Origin: Paulinella micropora | Lineage: Eukaryota; Cercozoa; Imbricatea; Euglyphida | NCBI GenBank assembly: GCA_009731375.1 | Contig: BJOX01000117.1 | Coordinates: 920,147 to 954,727 of the forward strand | Reading direction: 5' to 3' | Length of the DNA stretch: 34,581 bases | Part shown: piece by piece, positions 10,540 through 19,787 of the stretch | Position numbering within the stretch: position 1 is the first letter of the stretch | How the letters are laid out: each line of letters opens with the position of its first letter | Notes under the pieces: model-generated | The model's database searches: none | What the model saw: only the letters and a program-made list of their open reading frames with translations | Told to the model about the DNA's origin: nothing | Made by a program: the position numbers and the translations under genes

Positions 10540-11501
10540 NNNNNNNNNNNNNNNNNNNNNNNNNNNNNNNNNNNNNNNNNNNNNNNNNNNNNNNNNNNNN
10601 NNNNNNNNNNNNNNNNNNNNNNNNNNNNNNNNNNNNNNNNNNNNNNNNNNNNNNNNNNNNNNNNNNNNNNNNNNNNNNNNNNNNNNNNNNNNNNNNNNNN
10701 NNNNNNNNNNNNNNNNNNNNNNNNNNNNNNNNNNNNNNNNNNNNNNNNNNNNNNNNNNNNNNNNNNNNNNNNNNNNNNNNNNNNNNNNNNNNNNNNNNNN
10801 NNNNNNNNNNNNNNNNNNNNNNNNNNNNNNNNNNNNNNNNNNNNNNNNNNNNNNNNNNNNNNNNNNNNNNNNNNNNNNNNNNNNNNNNNNNNNNNNNNNN
10901 NNNNNNNNNNNNNNNNNNNNNNNNNNNNNNNNNNNNNNNNNNNNNNNNNNNNNNNNNNNNNNNNNNNNNNNNNNNNNNNNNNNNNNNNNNNNNNNNNNNN
11001 NNNNNNNNNNNNNNNNNNNNNNNNNNNNNNNNNNNNNNNNNNNNNNNNNNNNNNNNNNNNNNNNNNNNNNNNNNNNNNNNNNNNNNNNNNNNNNNNNNNN
11101 NNNNNNNNNNNNNNNNNNNNNNNNNNNNNNNNNNNNNNNNNNNNNNNNNNNNNNNNNNNNNNNNNNNNNNNNNNNNNNNNNNNNNNNNNNNNNNNNNNNN
11201 NNNNNNNNNNNNNNNNNNNNNNNNNNNNNNNNNNNNNNNNNNNNNNNNNNNNNNNNNNNNNNNNNNNNNNNNNNNNNNNNNNNNNNNNNNNNNNNNNNNN
11301 NNNNNNNNNNNNNNNNNNNNNNNNNNNNNNNNNNNNNNNNNNNNNNNNNNNNNNNNNNNNNNNNNNNNNNNNNNNNNNNNNNNNNNNNNNNNNNNNNNNN
11401 NNNNNNNNNNNNNNNNNNNNNNNNNNNNNNNNNNNNNNNNNNNNNNNNNNNNNNNNNNNNNNNNNNNNNNNNNNNNNNNNNNNNNNNNNNNNNNNNNNNN
11501 N
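10540..11501. other. Assembly gap (962 N)
   Basis: No sequence. It truncates the minus-strand gene starting at 11640. Space is enough for an integrase-sized gene, which is otherwise missing from the element. Confidence 0.99.
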
Positions 11502-11640
11502 ATATTTTCGGGTTCTTTTTCTGGTGGTGTATTTCAAGGGCTTCTTCTTCTTTTGTTCTTTGAATTTCTTCTCCAGTTGGTGTGTCTTCTAATTGACTAT
11601 TACGATTTTGATTATTAATAATTGTATGTTTATGGTCCAT
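11502..11640 (-). CDS. N terminus of a minus-strand element gene, cut by gap
   Basis: Start at 11640; about 46 residues visible, beginning MDHKHTIINNQNRN and rich in Glu, Gln and Lys (EEIQRTKEEEALEIHHQKKN). It is divergent from the gene at 11676; the 35-bp interval is almost pure A/T with TATA-like words and is a likely shared promoter. The rest lies in the gap. No family recognised. Confidence 0.5.
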
Positions 11641-11675
11641 TTATACAAAATATAAAAATATTTTTTATATATACA

Positions 11676-12208
11676 ATGCCGACCGTCAAAGTCTTAAGAA
11701 AGGTATTAGGTGAAGAAAAACGGAGACGATGTCCGAAAATTAGCAAATTAAAAAAGTCAGAACTACTTAAATTGATGGAACAATATGGTAAGATTGTTTC
11801 GGAAAAGAAAAATTTAAGAAAACTACAAAACCACCTGCTAAGTTTAAACCTTCAGAAAAAAAACAAACTACTATTAAGCCAACCAAGGACATTTCATTAA
11901 GTGGAGATACAATGAGAGAGATTGAAAAACTAAACAATGATTTAAATAAGTTTAGAGATGATGTTCATGATATACCTTTATACAGAAAAATAAGGAAAGG
12001 AACAAAGAAAGAAACTTTTGATAAAATTCAAAATATTCAAAGTATTTTTAATGAAAGACGAAATGAACTTATAAAAAGAATTAAGGATTTTGAAAAAAAG
12101 AATGTAAAATATCTTGAAGAAATAGATTACGTTTTTATAGATACAACTACAATTAACAACAAATTAAAAAATATATTAAAAAATTATAGAAAAGATAAGT
12201 GGGATTAA
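11676..12208 (+). CDS. Lys-rich coiled-coil protein, frame-broken
   Basis: Starts at the ATG at 11676 (MPTVKVLRKVLGEEKRRR), preceded by a TATA-rich promoter-like tract; an upstream in-frame start is less likely. After the stretch ending LLKLMEQYGK the reading continues naturally in another frame (KKTTKPPAKFKPSEKK ... KPTKDISLSGDT) and into 11912-12208, whose own frame was already open upstream of its first ATG. One shift in the A-rich 11790-11815 region joins the parts to about 175 residues. The C-terminal part is predicted helical (Lys, Glu, Asn, Ile). The stop codon overlaps by two bases that of the convergent minus-strand gene. Function unknown; a virion or DNA-associated protein is possible. 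Confidence 0.6.
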
Positions 12209-12477
12209 AACTTCAAGAAACATTTTTCAACATCATTATTTTTTTCTTTCTTAGCACCACCAGAAGATTGATTATATACTTTTACACTTACACTACTTGA
12301 CTTCTTACCTTTCTTAGGTTTCGGTTCTTCTTCTTCACTACTCTCACTTTCACTTTCTTCACTCTCTGGCTCTGACTTCTTACTCTTCTTCTTTTCCCTC
12401 TTACTCTCTACCTTCGCTCTCTTGATTTTCATCTTAGCCATCTTTTCCGCAATCAAGTCAGTAAAATCAACCTCATC
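12205..12477 (-). CDS. C-terminal part of a Lys/Ser/Glu-rich protein, cut by gap
   Basis: About 90 residues visible on the minus strand: a helical start (DLIAEKMAKMKIKRAKVESK), a Lys-rich patch, a Ser/Glu alternating acidic tract (SESESSEEEEPKPKKGKK), then a Ser/Gly-rich tail ending KCFLKF. Acidic/basic blocks suggest an interaction or DNA-binding tail. It is convergent with 11676-12208, the two stops overlapping. The N terminus lies in the N run 12478-12979. No family recognised. Confidence 0.55.
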   Translation of the reverse strand, partial: DEVDFTDLIAEKMAKMKIKRAKVESKREKKKSKKSEPESEESESESSEEEEPKPKKGKKSSSVSVKVYNQSSGGAKKEKNNDVEKCFLKF

Positions 12478-12979
12478 NNNNNNNNNNNNNNNNNNNNNNN
12501 NNNNNNNNNNNNNNNNNNNNNNNNNNNNNNNNNNNNNNNNNNNNNNNNNNNNNNNNNNNNNNNNNNNNNNNNNNNNNNNNNNNNNNNNNNNNNNNNNNNN
12601 NNNNNNNNNNNNNNNNNNNNNNNNNNNNNNNNNNNNNNNNNNNNNNNNNNNNNNNNNNNNNNNNNNNNNNNNNNNNNNNNNNNNNNNNNNNNNNNNNNNN
12701 NNNNNNNNNNNNNNNNNNNNNNNNNNNNNNNNNNNNNNNNNNNNNNNNNNNNNNNNNNNNNNNNNNNNNNNNNNNNNNNNNNNNNNNNNNNNNNNNNNNN
12801 NNNNNNNNNNNNNNNNNNNNNNNNNNNNNNNNNNNNNNNNNNNNNNNNNNNNNNNNNNNNNNNNNNNNNNNNNNNNNNNNNNNNNNNNNNNNNNNNNNNN
12901 NNNNNNNNNNNNNNNNNNNNNNNNNNNNNNNNNNNNNNNNNNNNNNNNNNNNNNNNNNNNNNNNNNNNNNNNNNNNNNN
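12478..12979. other. Assembly gap (502 N)
   Basis: No sequence. Separates a minus-strand gene from a displaced fragment of the fibre gene, so the junction across it may be a scaffolding error. Confidence 0.99.
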
Positions 12980-13373
12980 GGCACTACACTATCTTTGAAT
13001 AACAACAAAATAACAAACTTAGCCACACCATCAGCAACAACGGACGGAGCAAACAAAAGTTATGTGGATACATTAGACGGGCAAAATGTGAAACTAACAG
13101 GAAACCAAACCATAGCAGGAATTAAGACATATAGCAGTGGTGTTGAAATAACGGGAAATTCAATCAATTCAACAACAAAGGGGACATTTATCGTTTTCAA
13201 TTCTATGGGTCAATTGCTAGTTTGGATATGAAAACTGCAACATATTACAACTTTGAAATTTCTGCGAAAAAAATAAGTTTTATTATTGACGGGACGATTG
13301 TCGGTTGGGTAAATGCTTCGGGGCTAGATTGTAATAGTAGCAAAATAGCCAACCTTGGAACTCCGACATTAGC
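12980..13373 (+). pseudogene. Displaced second copy of a fibre-gene segment
   Basis: Nearly identical to 14489-14892 of the fibre gene, but with a 10-nt deletion after 13200 that breaks the frame and at least one substitution (GGGGACATT versus GGGCACATT). It sits between N runs 12478-12979 and 13374-13450. Most likely a contig from another copy of the element, or an allele, placed here by the scaffolder; a real partial duplication is possible. It encodes the repeat with KLTGNQTIAG. Confidence 0.8.
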
Positions 13374-13450
13374 NNNNNNNNNNNNNNNNNNNNNNNNNNN
13401 NNNNNNNNNNNNNNNNNNNNNNNNNNNNNNNNNNNNNNNNNNNNNNNNNN
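13374..13450. other. Assembly gap (77 N)
   Basis: No sequence; hides the 5' end of the fibre gene. Confidence 0.99.
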
Positions 13451-16400
13451 ACAATTGATACACACAGCGATGTTACAATAACAGGCACACCCGCCAATAA
13501 CCAACTACTCATTTATAACACGGGACAATGGCGCAATACAAACTCTCCTTTCGTAAGATTAGATGGTCTTGCCATGATGATAGCGGATTTAAATATGGGA
13601 GGTTTTAATGTAGCAAATGTCGGTAATGTTGATGGTGTTGATGTTTCGGCTCTTGATAGTTCTGTGGTAAAACTAACAGGAGACCAAACCATAACAGGGA
13701 ATAAAATATTTAATACTTATTTGGGTGTAAAAGATTCAAATCCATTAAATACAGGTAAGTTATTCTTCAATTACAACAATAATATGGGTTCTATTTATTC
13801 GTCGGAGGTAGGTGGAGCAACGGGCTATCCACTAAGCATTGTTGGTTCTTCCATACTTCTTGCTCCAACAACAGGGGGCGGAATAACATTGACTAGCAAT
13901 ATTTTAAATTTTAACAGCACGACAGCAATCAGCGGACTTCCAGCACCATTCTATGACGGCGATGCTTCAACAAAAGCATATACCGATACGAAACTAGCAA
14001 AGGACGGCACAACGGCTATGACGGGTAGTTTAAATATGGGTGGTTTTGCTATTACAAATGTTGGTAATGTTGATGGTGTTGATGTTTCTGCCCTTGATAC
14101 TTCTGTGGTTAAACTAACAGGAGACCAAACCATAGCAGGAACCAAAACATTCAGCAACATAATAAATGCTAGTGCGGGGATTGATATGAAAAGTCAAAGC
14201 ATAACAAATGTGAATCTTGTTGATGGTGTGGATGTTTCTACTCTTGATACTTCGGTGGTTAAACTAACAGGAGACCAAACCATAGCAGGGAATAAAAAAT
14301 TTACATCAACTTTGGAAGTAAGTGGTTCATCCAATCCAACTACTTTTGACGGCATTGGCATAGCCTTTGATACAAAAATAGGAATGATTGCAGCACAAAA
14401 AACAGCAACAGCGACTTGGTATCCGATACAAATAACGGGTTCGTATGTTGAGTTATATTCGGGTAATACTTTAATTATAACCGCAACTGGCACTACACTA
14501 TCTTTGAATAACAACAAAATAACAAACTTAGCCACACCATCAGCAACAACGGACGGAGCAAACAAAAGTTATGTGGATACATTAGACGGGCAAAATGTGA
14601 AACTAACAGGAAACCAAACCATAGCAGGAATTAAGACATATAGCAGTGGTGTTGAAATAACGGGAAATTCAATCAATTCAACAACAAAGGGCACATTTAT
14701 CGTTTTCAATTCTACCAGTAATATCGGGTCAATTGCTAGTTTGGATATGAAAACTGCAACATATTACAACTTTGAAATTTCTGCGAAAAAAATAAGTTTT
14801 ATTATTGACGGGACGATTGTCGGTTGGGTAAATGCTTCGGGGCTAGATTGTAATAGTAGCAAAATAGCCAACCTTGGAACTCCGACATTAGCAACGGACG
14901 GAGCGACAAAAGGGTATGCGGACACATTGGACGGGCAAAATGTAAAACTATCAACAGACCAAACCATAACAGGAAGCAAAACATTTAATGGGGCGAGCAC
15001 TGTGATAAAATATCTAACTTTAACGAACAATGCCGATTTTAATAATCAAACTATCACTAATGGAGGAAATATAACATATAATGGGGCGAGGATATTAAAC
15101 CAAAATGGAGGAGATATATTCTTTTCACAGACATCAGGAGATTATCAGTATTTCTTATTTACTCTAAATACCGCTACAAGTGGAACCGCGAACCAACGAG
15201 GTTATGTATTTACGAATGTAGCATCTGATGTAAAAGGGGCGGGACTTTATATTTCAAAACTTTTGGATAATAAAAGTGCTTCGTCTGACATTGTCCGTTT
15301 TAACAATGCTGGCGGTATGCGGTTTTATGGTGCCTTAGATATGAACTCAAACGATATAACAAATGGCGGAACAATAACAGGAACAACAATTACTTCAACC
15401 GCGGGGATATCAACAACGACATTGGCAACAAGCGACAAAATAACAACAGCATCAGGCAAACCGATAATCATAGGCAACTCAACGAAAGGAGTGGGAGCGT
15501 CAGGTGGTTTAGAAATATACGGGACGGCTTCAAATATCGCAGGGGCACACTTACAAGCAATAACAACGGCGGATGCTTATCCAACATTTCAATTATTGAA
15601 TTGGGCACACGACAATGTCAATTTAAGTTTTGATGCTTATTTTGATGGCACGAACTGGAAATCAAGCCACAGCGGTTCAAACTTTCTAATTCAAAAAGGT
15701 GGCAAACTCGCTTTTTATTATAATTCAGGAACAACGGTGGGAAACAATATATCTTACACTGAGGCGATGAACATTAATACGTCGGGAGATTTAAGCATCA
15801 CAACAGCATCCAGCGGTTCTTTAACATTAAGAAAAAGACCCGCCGCTACTTACGACCCACAAATATTTTTGAAATCGGGTGGATATACGAATTATGGAGT
15901 AGTTTGTGCATCAACTGGTTTGGTTCATGCTTGGACTACTTCAAACTCTTCAAGCGAGCCGTCTGGCAGTTATAATTATATTCCGCTAAATGGTGCTTGG
16001 ACAAACTCATCGGACAGGCGATTAAAATCAGATATTAAAACATTAGACTGCGGGGATTGTTGCGAGAAACTAATGAAAATAAATTGTTGTTCGTATTCAT
16101 GATTGGAAAGCAGACGAAAAGAAAGAACAAAAGAACCACGGATTTATCGCGGACGAAGTTAAAAAAGTATTTCCAGAATTTGTATCTGAAAGTGGAATAA
16201 AAGCGGACGATGGAGATGGCTACCTTGAAGGAATAACATATACAGACTTCATACCAATATTGGTTAGTGCTTTTCAACACATGGCGGAAAAGGTAGTTAA
16301 TTTAGAAAAAGAAAATAAAAATCTTATGAATATACTACAAGACCAAGCAAACCAACTAGCCGAAATCCGAGCAGTCGTATTTTCTACTAATGCCTCCTAG
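13451..16400 (+). CDS. Long trimeric fibre protein with C-terminal peptidase S74 chaperone domain
   Basis: Open from the gap edge at 13451, so the start is unseen; the first visible ATG is 13574. The body has five or more repeats built around a Gly/Asn/Val segment followed by a VVKLTGDQTI(A/T)GxKTF motif, as in phage tail-fibre and collar proteins, followed by a beta-rich receptor-binding-like region. The C terminus has the S74 signature SSDRRLKSDI; self-cleavage in this family falls at the Ser-Asp bond, here codons 16010 and 16013. The frame breaks at 16102, but the rest of S74 (HGFIADEVKKVFPEFV, then GITYTDFIPILVSAFQ and a coiled coil) continues one frame over to the stop at 16398-16400. 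So one indel near 16070-16100 splits the domain. The domain acts as an intramolecular chaperone for trimerisation and is then released. Likely function: host attachment fibre on the virion. The end overlaps the next gene by 11 bases. Confidence 0.88.
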
Positions 16401-16731
16401 ATTACACCCCCCACCGCCAGTCATTGAAATAGACGGCGAACTAACACCAGAGTTGAAAAATAGAGTTTTAGACATTTCATTGAAGAATGAGGAAAAAAAA
16501 GTAGAGCACGAATTGGAAGATAACTGGAATTGTTGTTGTATAAAAAACAGACCGACAGACAGCCAACTTATTAAATACTTATTTCAAATGGGTATCATTA
16601 TTGCCATTATAACCCTTTGTATCGTGAGGTTATCTGAAAAGAACTTGCCGTGCGAGGTTGCTAACACTTATGTCGGAATCCTAACACTATTGATTGGCAT
16701 TTGCCTTCCATCACCTTCTTCAAAGAAATGA
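16390..16731 (+). CDS. Small membrane protein with two transmembrane segments
   Basis: 113 residues. A cytosolic Pro-rich and acidic N-terminal half (PPRLHPPPP, then a charged helix to about residue 45), a Cys-rich patch (NWNCCCIKN, 45-53), TM1 about 62-81 (LFQMGIIIAIITLCIVRL) and TM2 about 94-107, ending PSPSSKK. The start overlaps the end of the fibre gene by 11 bases, implying co-expression. Two-TM proteins of this kind are frequent in large and Polinton-like algal viruses; a virion or virus-factory membrane role is inferred, not shown. Confidence 0.7.
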   Translation: MPPRLHPPPPVIEIDGELTPELKNRVLDISLKNEEKKVEHELEDNWNCCCIKNRPTDSQLIKYLFQMGIIIAIITLCIVRLSEKNLPCEVANTYVGILTLLIGICLPSPSSKK

Positions 16732-16909
16732 TATTTTACTCATGCACTTCGTGCCTTCGTAAAACATCGTCCACCATTAAAGTATAAAAACGATGTTTGA
16801 GATTATAGATTCAACAAGTTGAATCCATAGCGAGAGTGCGTAGCACGACCATCTCGTAGAGTGATTACGCCCTTCGGGCAGTAAAGCGCAATTCTCAAAT
16901 ATCAAAGAA
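16732..16909 (+). promoter_or_regulatory. Structured intergenic cassette, copy 1 (before the ATPase)
   Basis: Shares a layout with 18763-18891 and 23390-23554. A small hairpin GCAC-TTC-GTGC (16744-16754); AAACATCG (16762-16769) pairing with CGATGTTT (16791-16798); then TTTGAGA (16796-16802) pairing with TCTCAAA (16893-16899). Inside are the GAGAGTGCGTAGCACGA block with hairpin GTGC/GCAC (16836-16846), GATTCAAC/GTTGAATC, and a GCCC-TTCG-GGC hairpin near 16869-16878. The pattern looks like a multibranched RNA or cruciform-forming regulatory element just ahead of the start codon at 16910. Confidence 0.6.
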
Positions 16910-18382
16910 ATGAACATTCNNNNNNNNNNNNNNNNNNNNNNNNNNNNNNNNNNNNNNNNNNNNNNNNNNNNNNNNNNNNNNNNNNNNNNNNNNNNNNNNN
17001 NNNNNNNNNNNNNNNNNNNNNNNNNNNNNNNNNNNNNNNNNNNNNNNNNNNNNNNNNNNNNNNNNNNNNNNNNNNNNNNNNNNNNNNNNNNNNNNNNNNN
17101 NNNNNNNNNNNNNNNNNNNNNNNNNNNNNNNNNNNNNNNNNNNNNNNNNNNNNNNNNNNNNNNNNNNNNNNNNNNNNNNNNNNNNNNNNNNNNNNNNNNN
17201 NNNNNNNNNNNNNNNNNNNNNNNNNNNNNNNNNNNNNNNNNNNNNNNNNNNNNNNNNNNNNNNNNNNNNNNNNNNNNNNNNNNNNNNNNNNNNNNNNNNN
17301 NNNNNNNNNNNNNNNNNNNNNNNNNNNNNNNNNNNNNNNNNNNNNNNNNNNNNNNNNNNNNNNNNNNNNNNNNNNNNNNNNNNNNNNNNNNNNNNNNNNN
17401 NNNNNNNNNNNNNNNNNNNNNNNNNNNNNNNNNNNNNNNNNNNNNNNNNNNNNNNNNNNNNNNNNNNNNNNNNNNNNNNNNNNNNNNNNNNNNNNNNNNN
17501 NNNNNNNNNNNNNNNNNNNNNNNNNNNNNNNNNNNNNNNNNNNNNNNNNNNNNNNNNNNNNNNNNNNNNNNNNNNNNNNNNNNNNNNNNNNNNNNNNNNN
17601 NNNNNNNNNNNNNNNNNNNNNNNNNNNNNNNNNNNNNNNNNNNNNNNNNNNNNNNNNNNNNNNNNNNNNNNNNNNNNNNNNNNNNNNNNNNNNNNNNNNN
17701 NNNNNNNNNNNNNNNNNNNNNNNNNNNNNNNNNNNNNNNNNNNNNNNNNNNNNNNNNNNNNNNNNNNNNNNNNNNNNNNNNNATACACAAGGACTACATT
17801 TATAAAGCAATGGTTAAGCACTTTAAGAACAGAGGCAACCCGATGGCAATATATACCTTTCTTAAATCAGATGGTGTTAATGTCATTGATTATGAGTTAG
17901 ACAAACTGAACAGACATGACGAGCAACACGAAGGAGAACTAAAACAGGACAAAGAAGAAATAGAGAAGCCACAATTTCTTTATTTCGGAAAAGAAGAAAA
18001 AAAGAAACAGAGCGCCGCAGAGGCAAAAGAAAGGCCGAGTAAGTATATTTCTCCAGAGGTTGTTTTTGTTTTGGATGATTTAGGTAGTGGATTAAGAGAC
18101 AAGTCCGTAAGTGATTTGTTAAAAAAGAACAGACACTATAAAAGTAAGGTTATTATGTCTAGTCAGTATTTGAACGACCTACGGCCAGAAGCCATTAAGC
18201 AGTTAGATTATTTATTAATCTTTCCGGGTCAATCTCAGGACAAAATGGAACTCGTGTATAAACACTTAGACTTATCTTTTGACTTAAAGTATCACGAAGC
18301 AACAAAGGAGAGATTTAATTTTCTTTATGTCTCAAGTGTTGATGATGAGTTAAGAAAAAACTTTGCCTATCGCATGAAATAA
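16910..18382 (+). CDS. FtsK/HerA-type genome packaging ATPase (gap in N-terminal part)
   Basis: Only MNI and then residues encoded from 17783 on are readable; the 863-base N run hides the Walker A region. The readable part has a Walker B strand VVFVLDDL (about 18059-18082), a conserved SSQYLNDLRPEA segment (polar sensor Gln) and the downstream LDYLLIFPG strand, the layout of the A32/FtsK-HerA packaging ATPases of virophages and Polinton-like viruses. A charged insertion (about 17905-18040) lies before Walker B. The protein powers DNA translocation into the capsid. It is the first gene of the morphogenesis block and follows the structured cassette. The start at 16910 is inferred from frame consistency across the gap, whose size may not be exact. 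Confidence 0.85.
   Translation: MNIXXXXXXXXXXXXXXXXXXXXXXXXXXXXXXXXXXXXXXXXXXXXXXXXXXXXXXXXXXXXXXXXXXXXXXXXXXXXXXXXXXXXXXXXXXXXXXXXXXXXXXXXXXXXXXXXXXXXXXXXXXXXXXXXXXXXXXXXXXXXXXXXXXXXXXXXXXXXXXXXXXXXXXXXXXXXXXXXXXXXXXXXXXXXXXXXXXXXXXXXXXXXXXXXXXXXXXXXXXXXXXXXXXXXXXXXXXXXXXXXXXXXXXXXXXXXXXXXXXXXXXXXXXXXXXXXXXXXXXXXXXXXXXXXIHKDYIYKAMVKHFKNRGNPMAIYTFLKSDGVNVIDYELDKLNRHDEQHEGELKQDKEEIEKPQFLYFGKEEKKKQSAAEAKERPSKYISPEVVFVLDDLGSGLRDKSVSDLLKKNRHYKSKVIMSSQYLNDLRPEAIKQLDYLLIFPGQSQDKMELVYKHLDLSFDLKYHEATKERFNFLYVSSVDDELRKNFAYRMK
16920..17782. other. Assembly gap (863 N)
   Basis: No sequence; covers the N-terminal portion of the packaging ATPase and possibly another small gene. Confidence 0.99.
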
Positions 18383-18507
18383 TTATTTTTGTAATTATTT
18401 TTTATTTTTGCTGAAAGATTTTTTTAAATCTTTCTATAGTATAATGGTAGTGAAGACAACTAGGGTTGAAGTCATTCCAACAATCGGCAAATAACTCAAG
18501 CACCAAC
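18383..18507 (+). promoter_or_regulatory. Promoter/leader with perfect hairpin before the small basic protein
   Basis: GAAAGATTT (18413-18421), loop TTTT, AAATCTTTC (18426-18434) is a perfect 9-bp stem. It is followed at once by TCTATAGTATAATGG, a TATA-like element resembling the TCTA-type late promoters reported for mavirus and its giant-virus host. The hairpin may end ATPase transcription and the TATA-like word start the next gene. Confidence 0.45.
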
Positions 18508-18762
18508 ATGGCTGGAGGTAAAAAGAAGACTGGTCGCAAGAAGAAGCAAGGAGGCAAGGGACAAGCAGGTGGTAAAATCAACTGGCAAAAAGTTGGCAAA
18601 ACGGTCTTTGCCGTTGATAAATTTCTTCGCGGTAATAAGTTAATCTCAAGGACTGCGGGAGCATTAAGTAGTGTCGGGGTGCCTTACGCAGGTAGTGTTG
18701 GTGCTGTAGCATCAAGACTGGGGTATGGTAAGCAGAGAGGACGTGGAGCACTCAAATTCTAA
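18508..18762 (+). CDS. Small basic Gly/Lys-rich protein, putative virion DNA-condensing protein
   Basis: 84 residues starting at the ATG at 18508 (context CACCAACATGG); the frame is open to 18466 but without an ATG. The N-terminal third is almost all Lys/Gly/Arg (KKKTGRKKKQGGKG), then INWQKVGKTVFAVDKFLRGNK and a Gly/Ala/Ser-rich helix ending RGRGALKF. A strongly basic, short virion-type protein located between ATPase and protease fits a core/DNA-binding role comparable to adenovirus core proteins, but this is inference from composition and position. Confidence 0.65.
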   Translation: MAGGKKKTGRKKKQGGKGQAGGKINWQKVGKTVFAVDKFLRGNKLISRTAGALSSVGVPYAGSVGAVASRLGYGKQRGRGALKF

Positions 18763-18891
18763 ATATATTTTGTTCTGACTTCGTCATCACAAAACATCGA
18801 TGACCATTATTTTTTCCTAAAATAAAAAAATGATGGTTTAGAATAAGTGAGAGTGCGATAGCACGAAACGCAATTCTAAACTATCTATAGA
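18763..18891 (+). promoter_or_regulatory. Structured intergenic cassette, copy 2
   Basis: Hairpin TGAC-TTC-GTCA (18776-18786, same position and loop as GCAC-TTC-GTGC in copy 1), AAACATCG (18792-18799), an ACCATTATTTTTT / AAAAAAATGATGGT stem, then TTTAGAAT (18837-18844) pairing with ATTCTAAA (18873-18880). Inside is GAGAGTGCGATAGCACGA (18849-18866). The outer stem differs from copy 3 (TTTGAGAAT/ATTCTCAAA) on both arms in a compensatory way. TATCTATAG follows, directly before the ATG at 18892. Confidence 0.6.
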
Positions 18892-19764
18892 ATGGTTGCT
18901 AAAACCAAAAAAACAAAGAAACAGAAATTAAGACCCCCGCGGGTTTATAGGAATAAGAGCGGTAAGCCGTATATTATCCAGAAGGGTAAAAAATATTATC
19001 TTAATTTCGGTAAAAAGACAAATGATATGAGCACACTTCAAATTGTTAAACTTTTTATGAAATATCTAAATCGGCCAAAATCAAAGCGGACACCTAAGCG
19101 AAAAGAAGACTTAAGAAAAGTCCAGAGTTTGTCGGAGATTGAGCAAAATACTAGAACCGCCATTAATGACCACTTAGACAAACTCAGAAAGGAAAAATAC
19201 GAAAAGATTGATGAGATTGACCAAAAAGAGAAAAAAGCACAGGCGGATGCTGAAGAAGAAAAGAAGAGGCAAGAAAGAAAAGACATAGCAGATGCTAAGG
19301 AAAGGCAGGATGAGTTAGCAAGGATACACCGCAATGAACTATCAGATATTAAGGAACGACAAGAACAAAAAGCCAGAGAACTAAGAAGGGAGCAAAAACT
19401 CATAGATGATGTAAAATATGAAGAAGATAGAAAAAATAGGATACAGGCATTACCACCGCCACCGCAACAACACTATATTATGCCACCGCAACATGGTCAG
19501 CCACAAGCACCACCATTAGGTGGTCCACCTTCACCAGTATCACCACTACCAAAATCCCCTACGGCAGACAAACTAGATGAAAACATAAAACTTTTGAAAT
19601 CTGCTTATTTTACTGACGAAGAGATTAAAAAAATGACTGATAGTATGATACAAAAAACAGCAGATGGTATTAAATTATTGCAAAAGAAACATATAAATCT
19701 GACTGATATGAGGAAAGCACTAGCACAAGAAGAAAAAAAAGGGAAGAAAAGGAAAATGATGTAA
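18892..19764 (+). CDS. Basic and coiled-coil protein with Pro-rich segment
   Basis: 290 residues. N-terminal 60 residues are basic (KTKKTKKQKLRPPRVYRNK; then a GKPYIIQKGKKYYLNFGKK strand pair), followed by a long charged coiled coil at about 75-190 (Glu/Lys/Arg/Gln), a Pro/Gln-rich linker at about 188-228 and a C-terminal helical part. No enzyme motif. It lies between the small basic protein and the protease, where virophages encode virion proteins. The frame ends within an A/G-rich run; the next gene's frame is open through this point, so a fusion across an A8 tract at about 19733-19740 cannot be excluded. Function unknown. Confidence 0.65.
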   Translation: MVAKTKKTKKQKLRPPRVYRNKSGKPYIIQKGKKYYLNFGKKTNDMSTLQIVKLFMKYLNRPKSKRTPKRKEDLRKVQSLSEIEQNTRTAINDHLDKLRKEKYEKIDEIDQKEKKAQADAEEEKKRQERKDIADAKERQDELARIHRNELSDIKERQEQKARELRREQKLIDDVKYEEDRKNRIQALPPPPQQHYIMPPQHGQPQAPPLGGPPSPVSPLPKSPTADKLDENIKLLKSAYFTDEEIKKMTDSMIQKTADGIKLLQKKHINLTDMRKALAQEEKKGKKRKMM

Positions 19765-19787
19765 AAAATTTACAATTTAACCAAACA

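Noticed and set aside
10384-11640. Long open frames through N runs (also at 12422, 16777-17821 and 13245)
   Set aside because: Openness is produced by N; only the readable ends with plausible composition were kept.
18430-18482. tRNA-like segment (TAGTATAATGG resembling an A box, GGGTTGAAGTCATTCC resembling a B box)
   Set aside because: No acceptor stem or full cloverleaf can be formed; spacing fails. Better explained as promoter and leader of the small basic protein gene.
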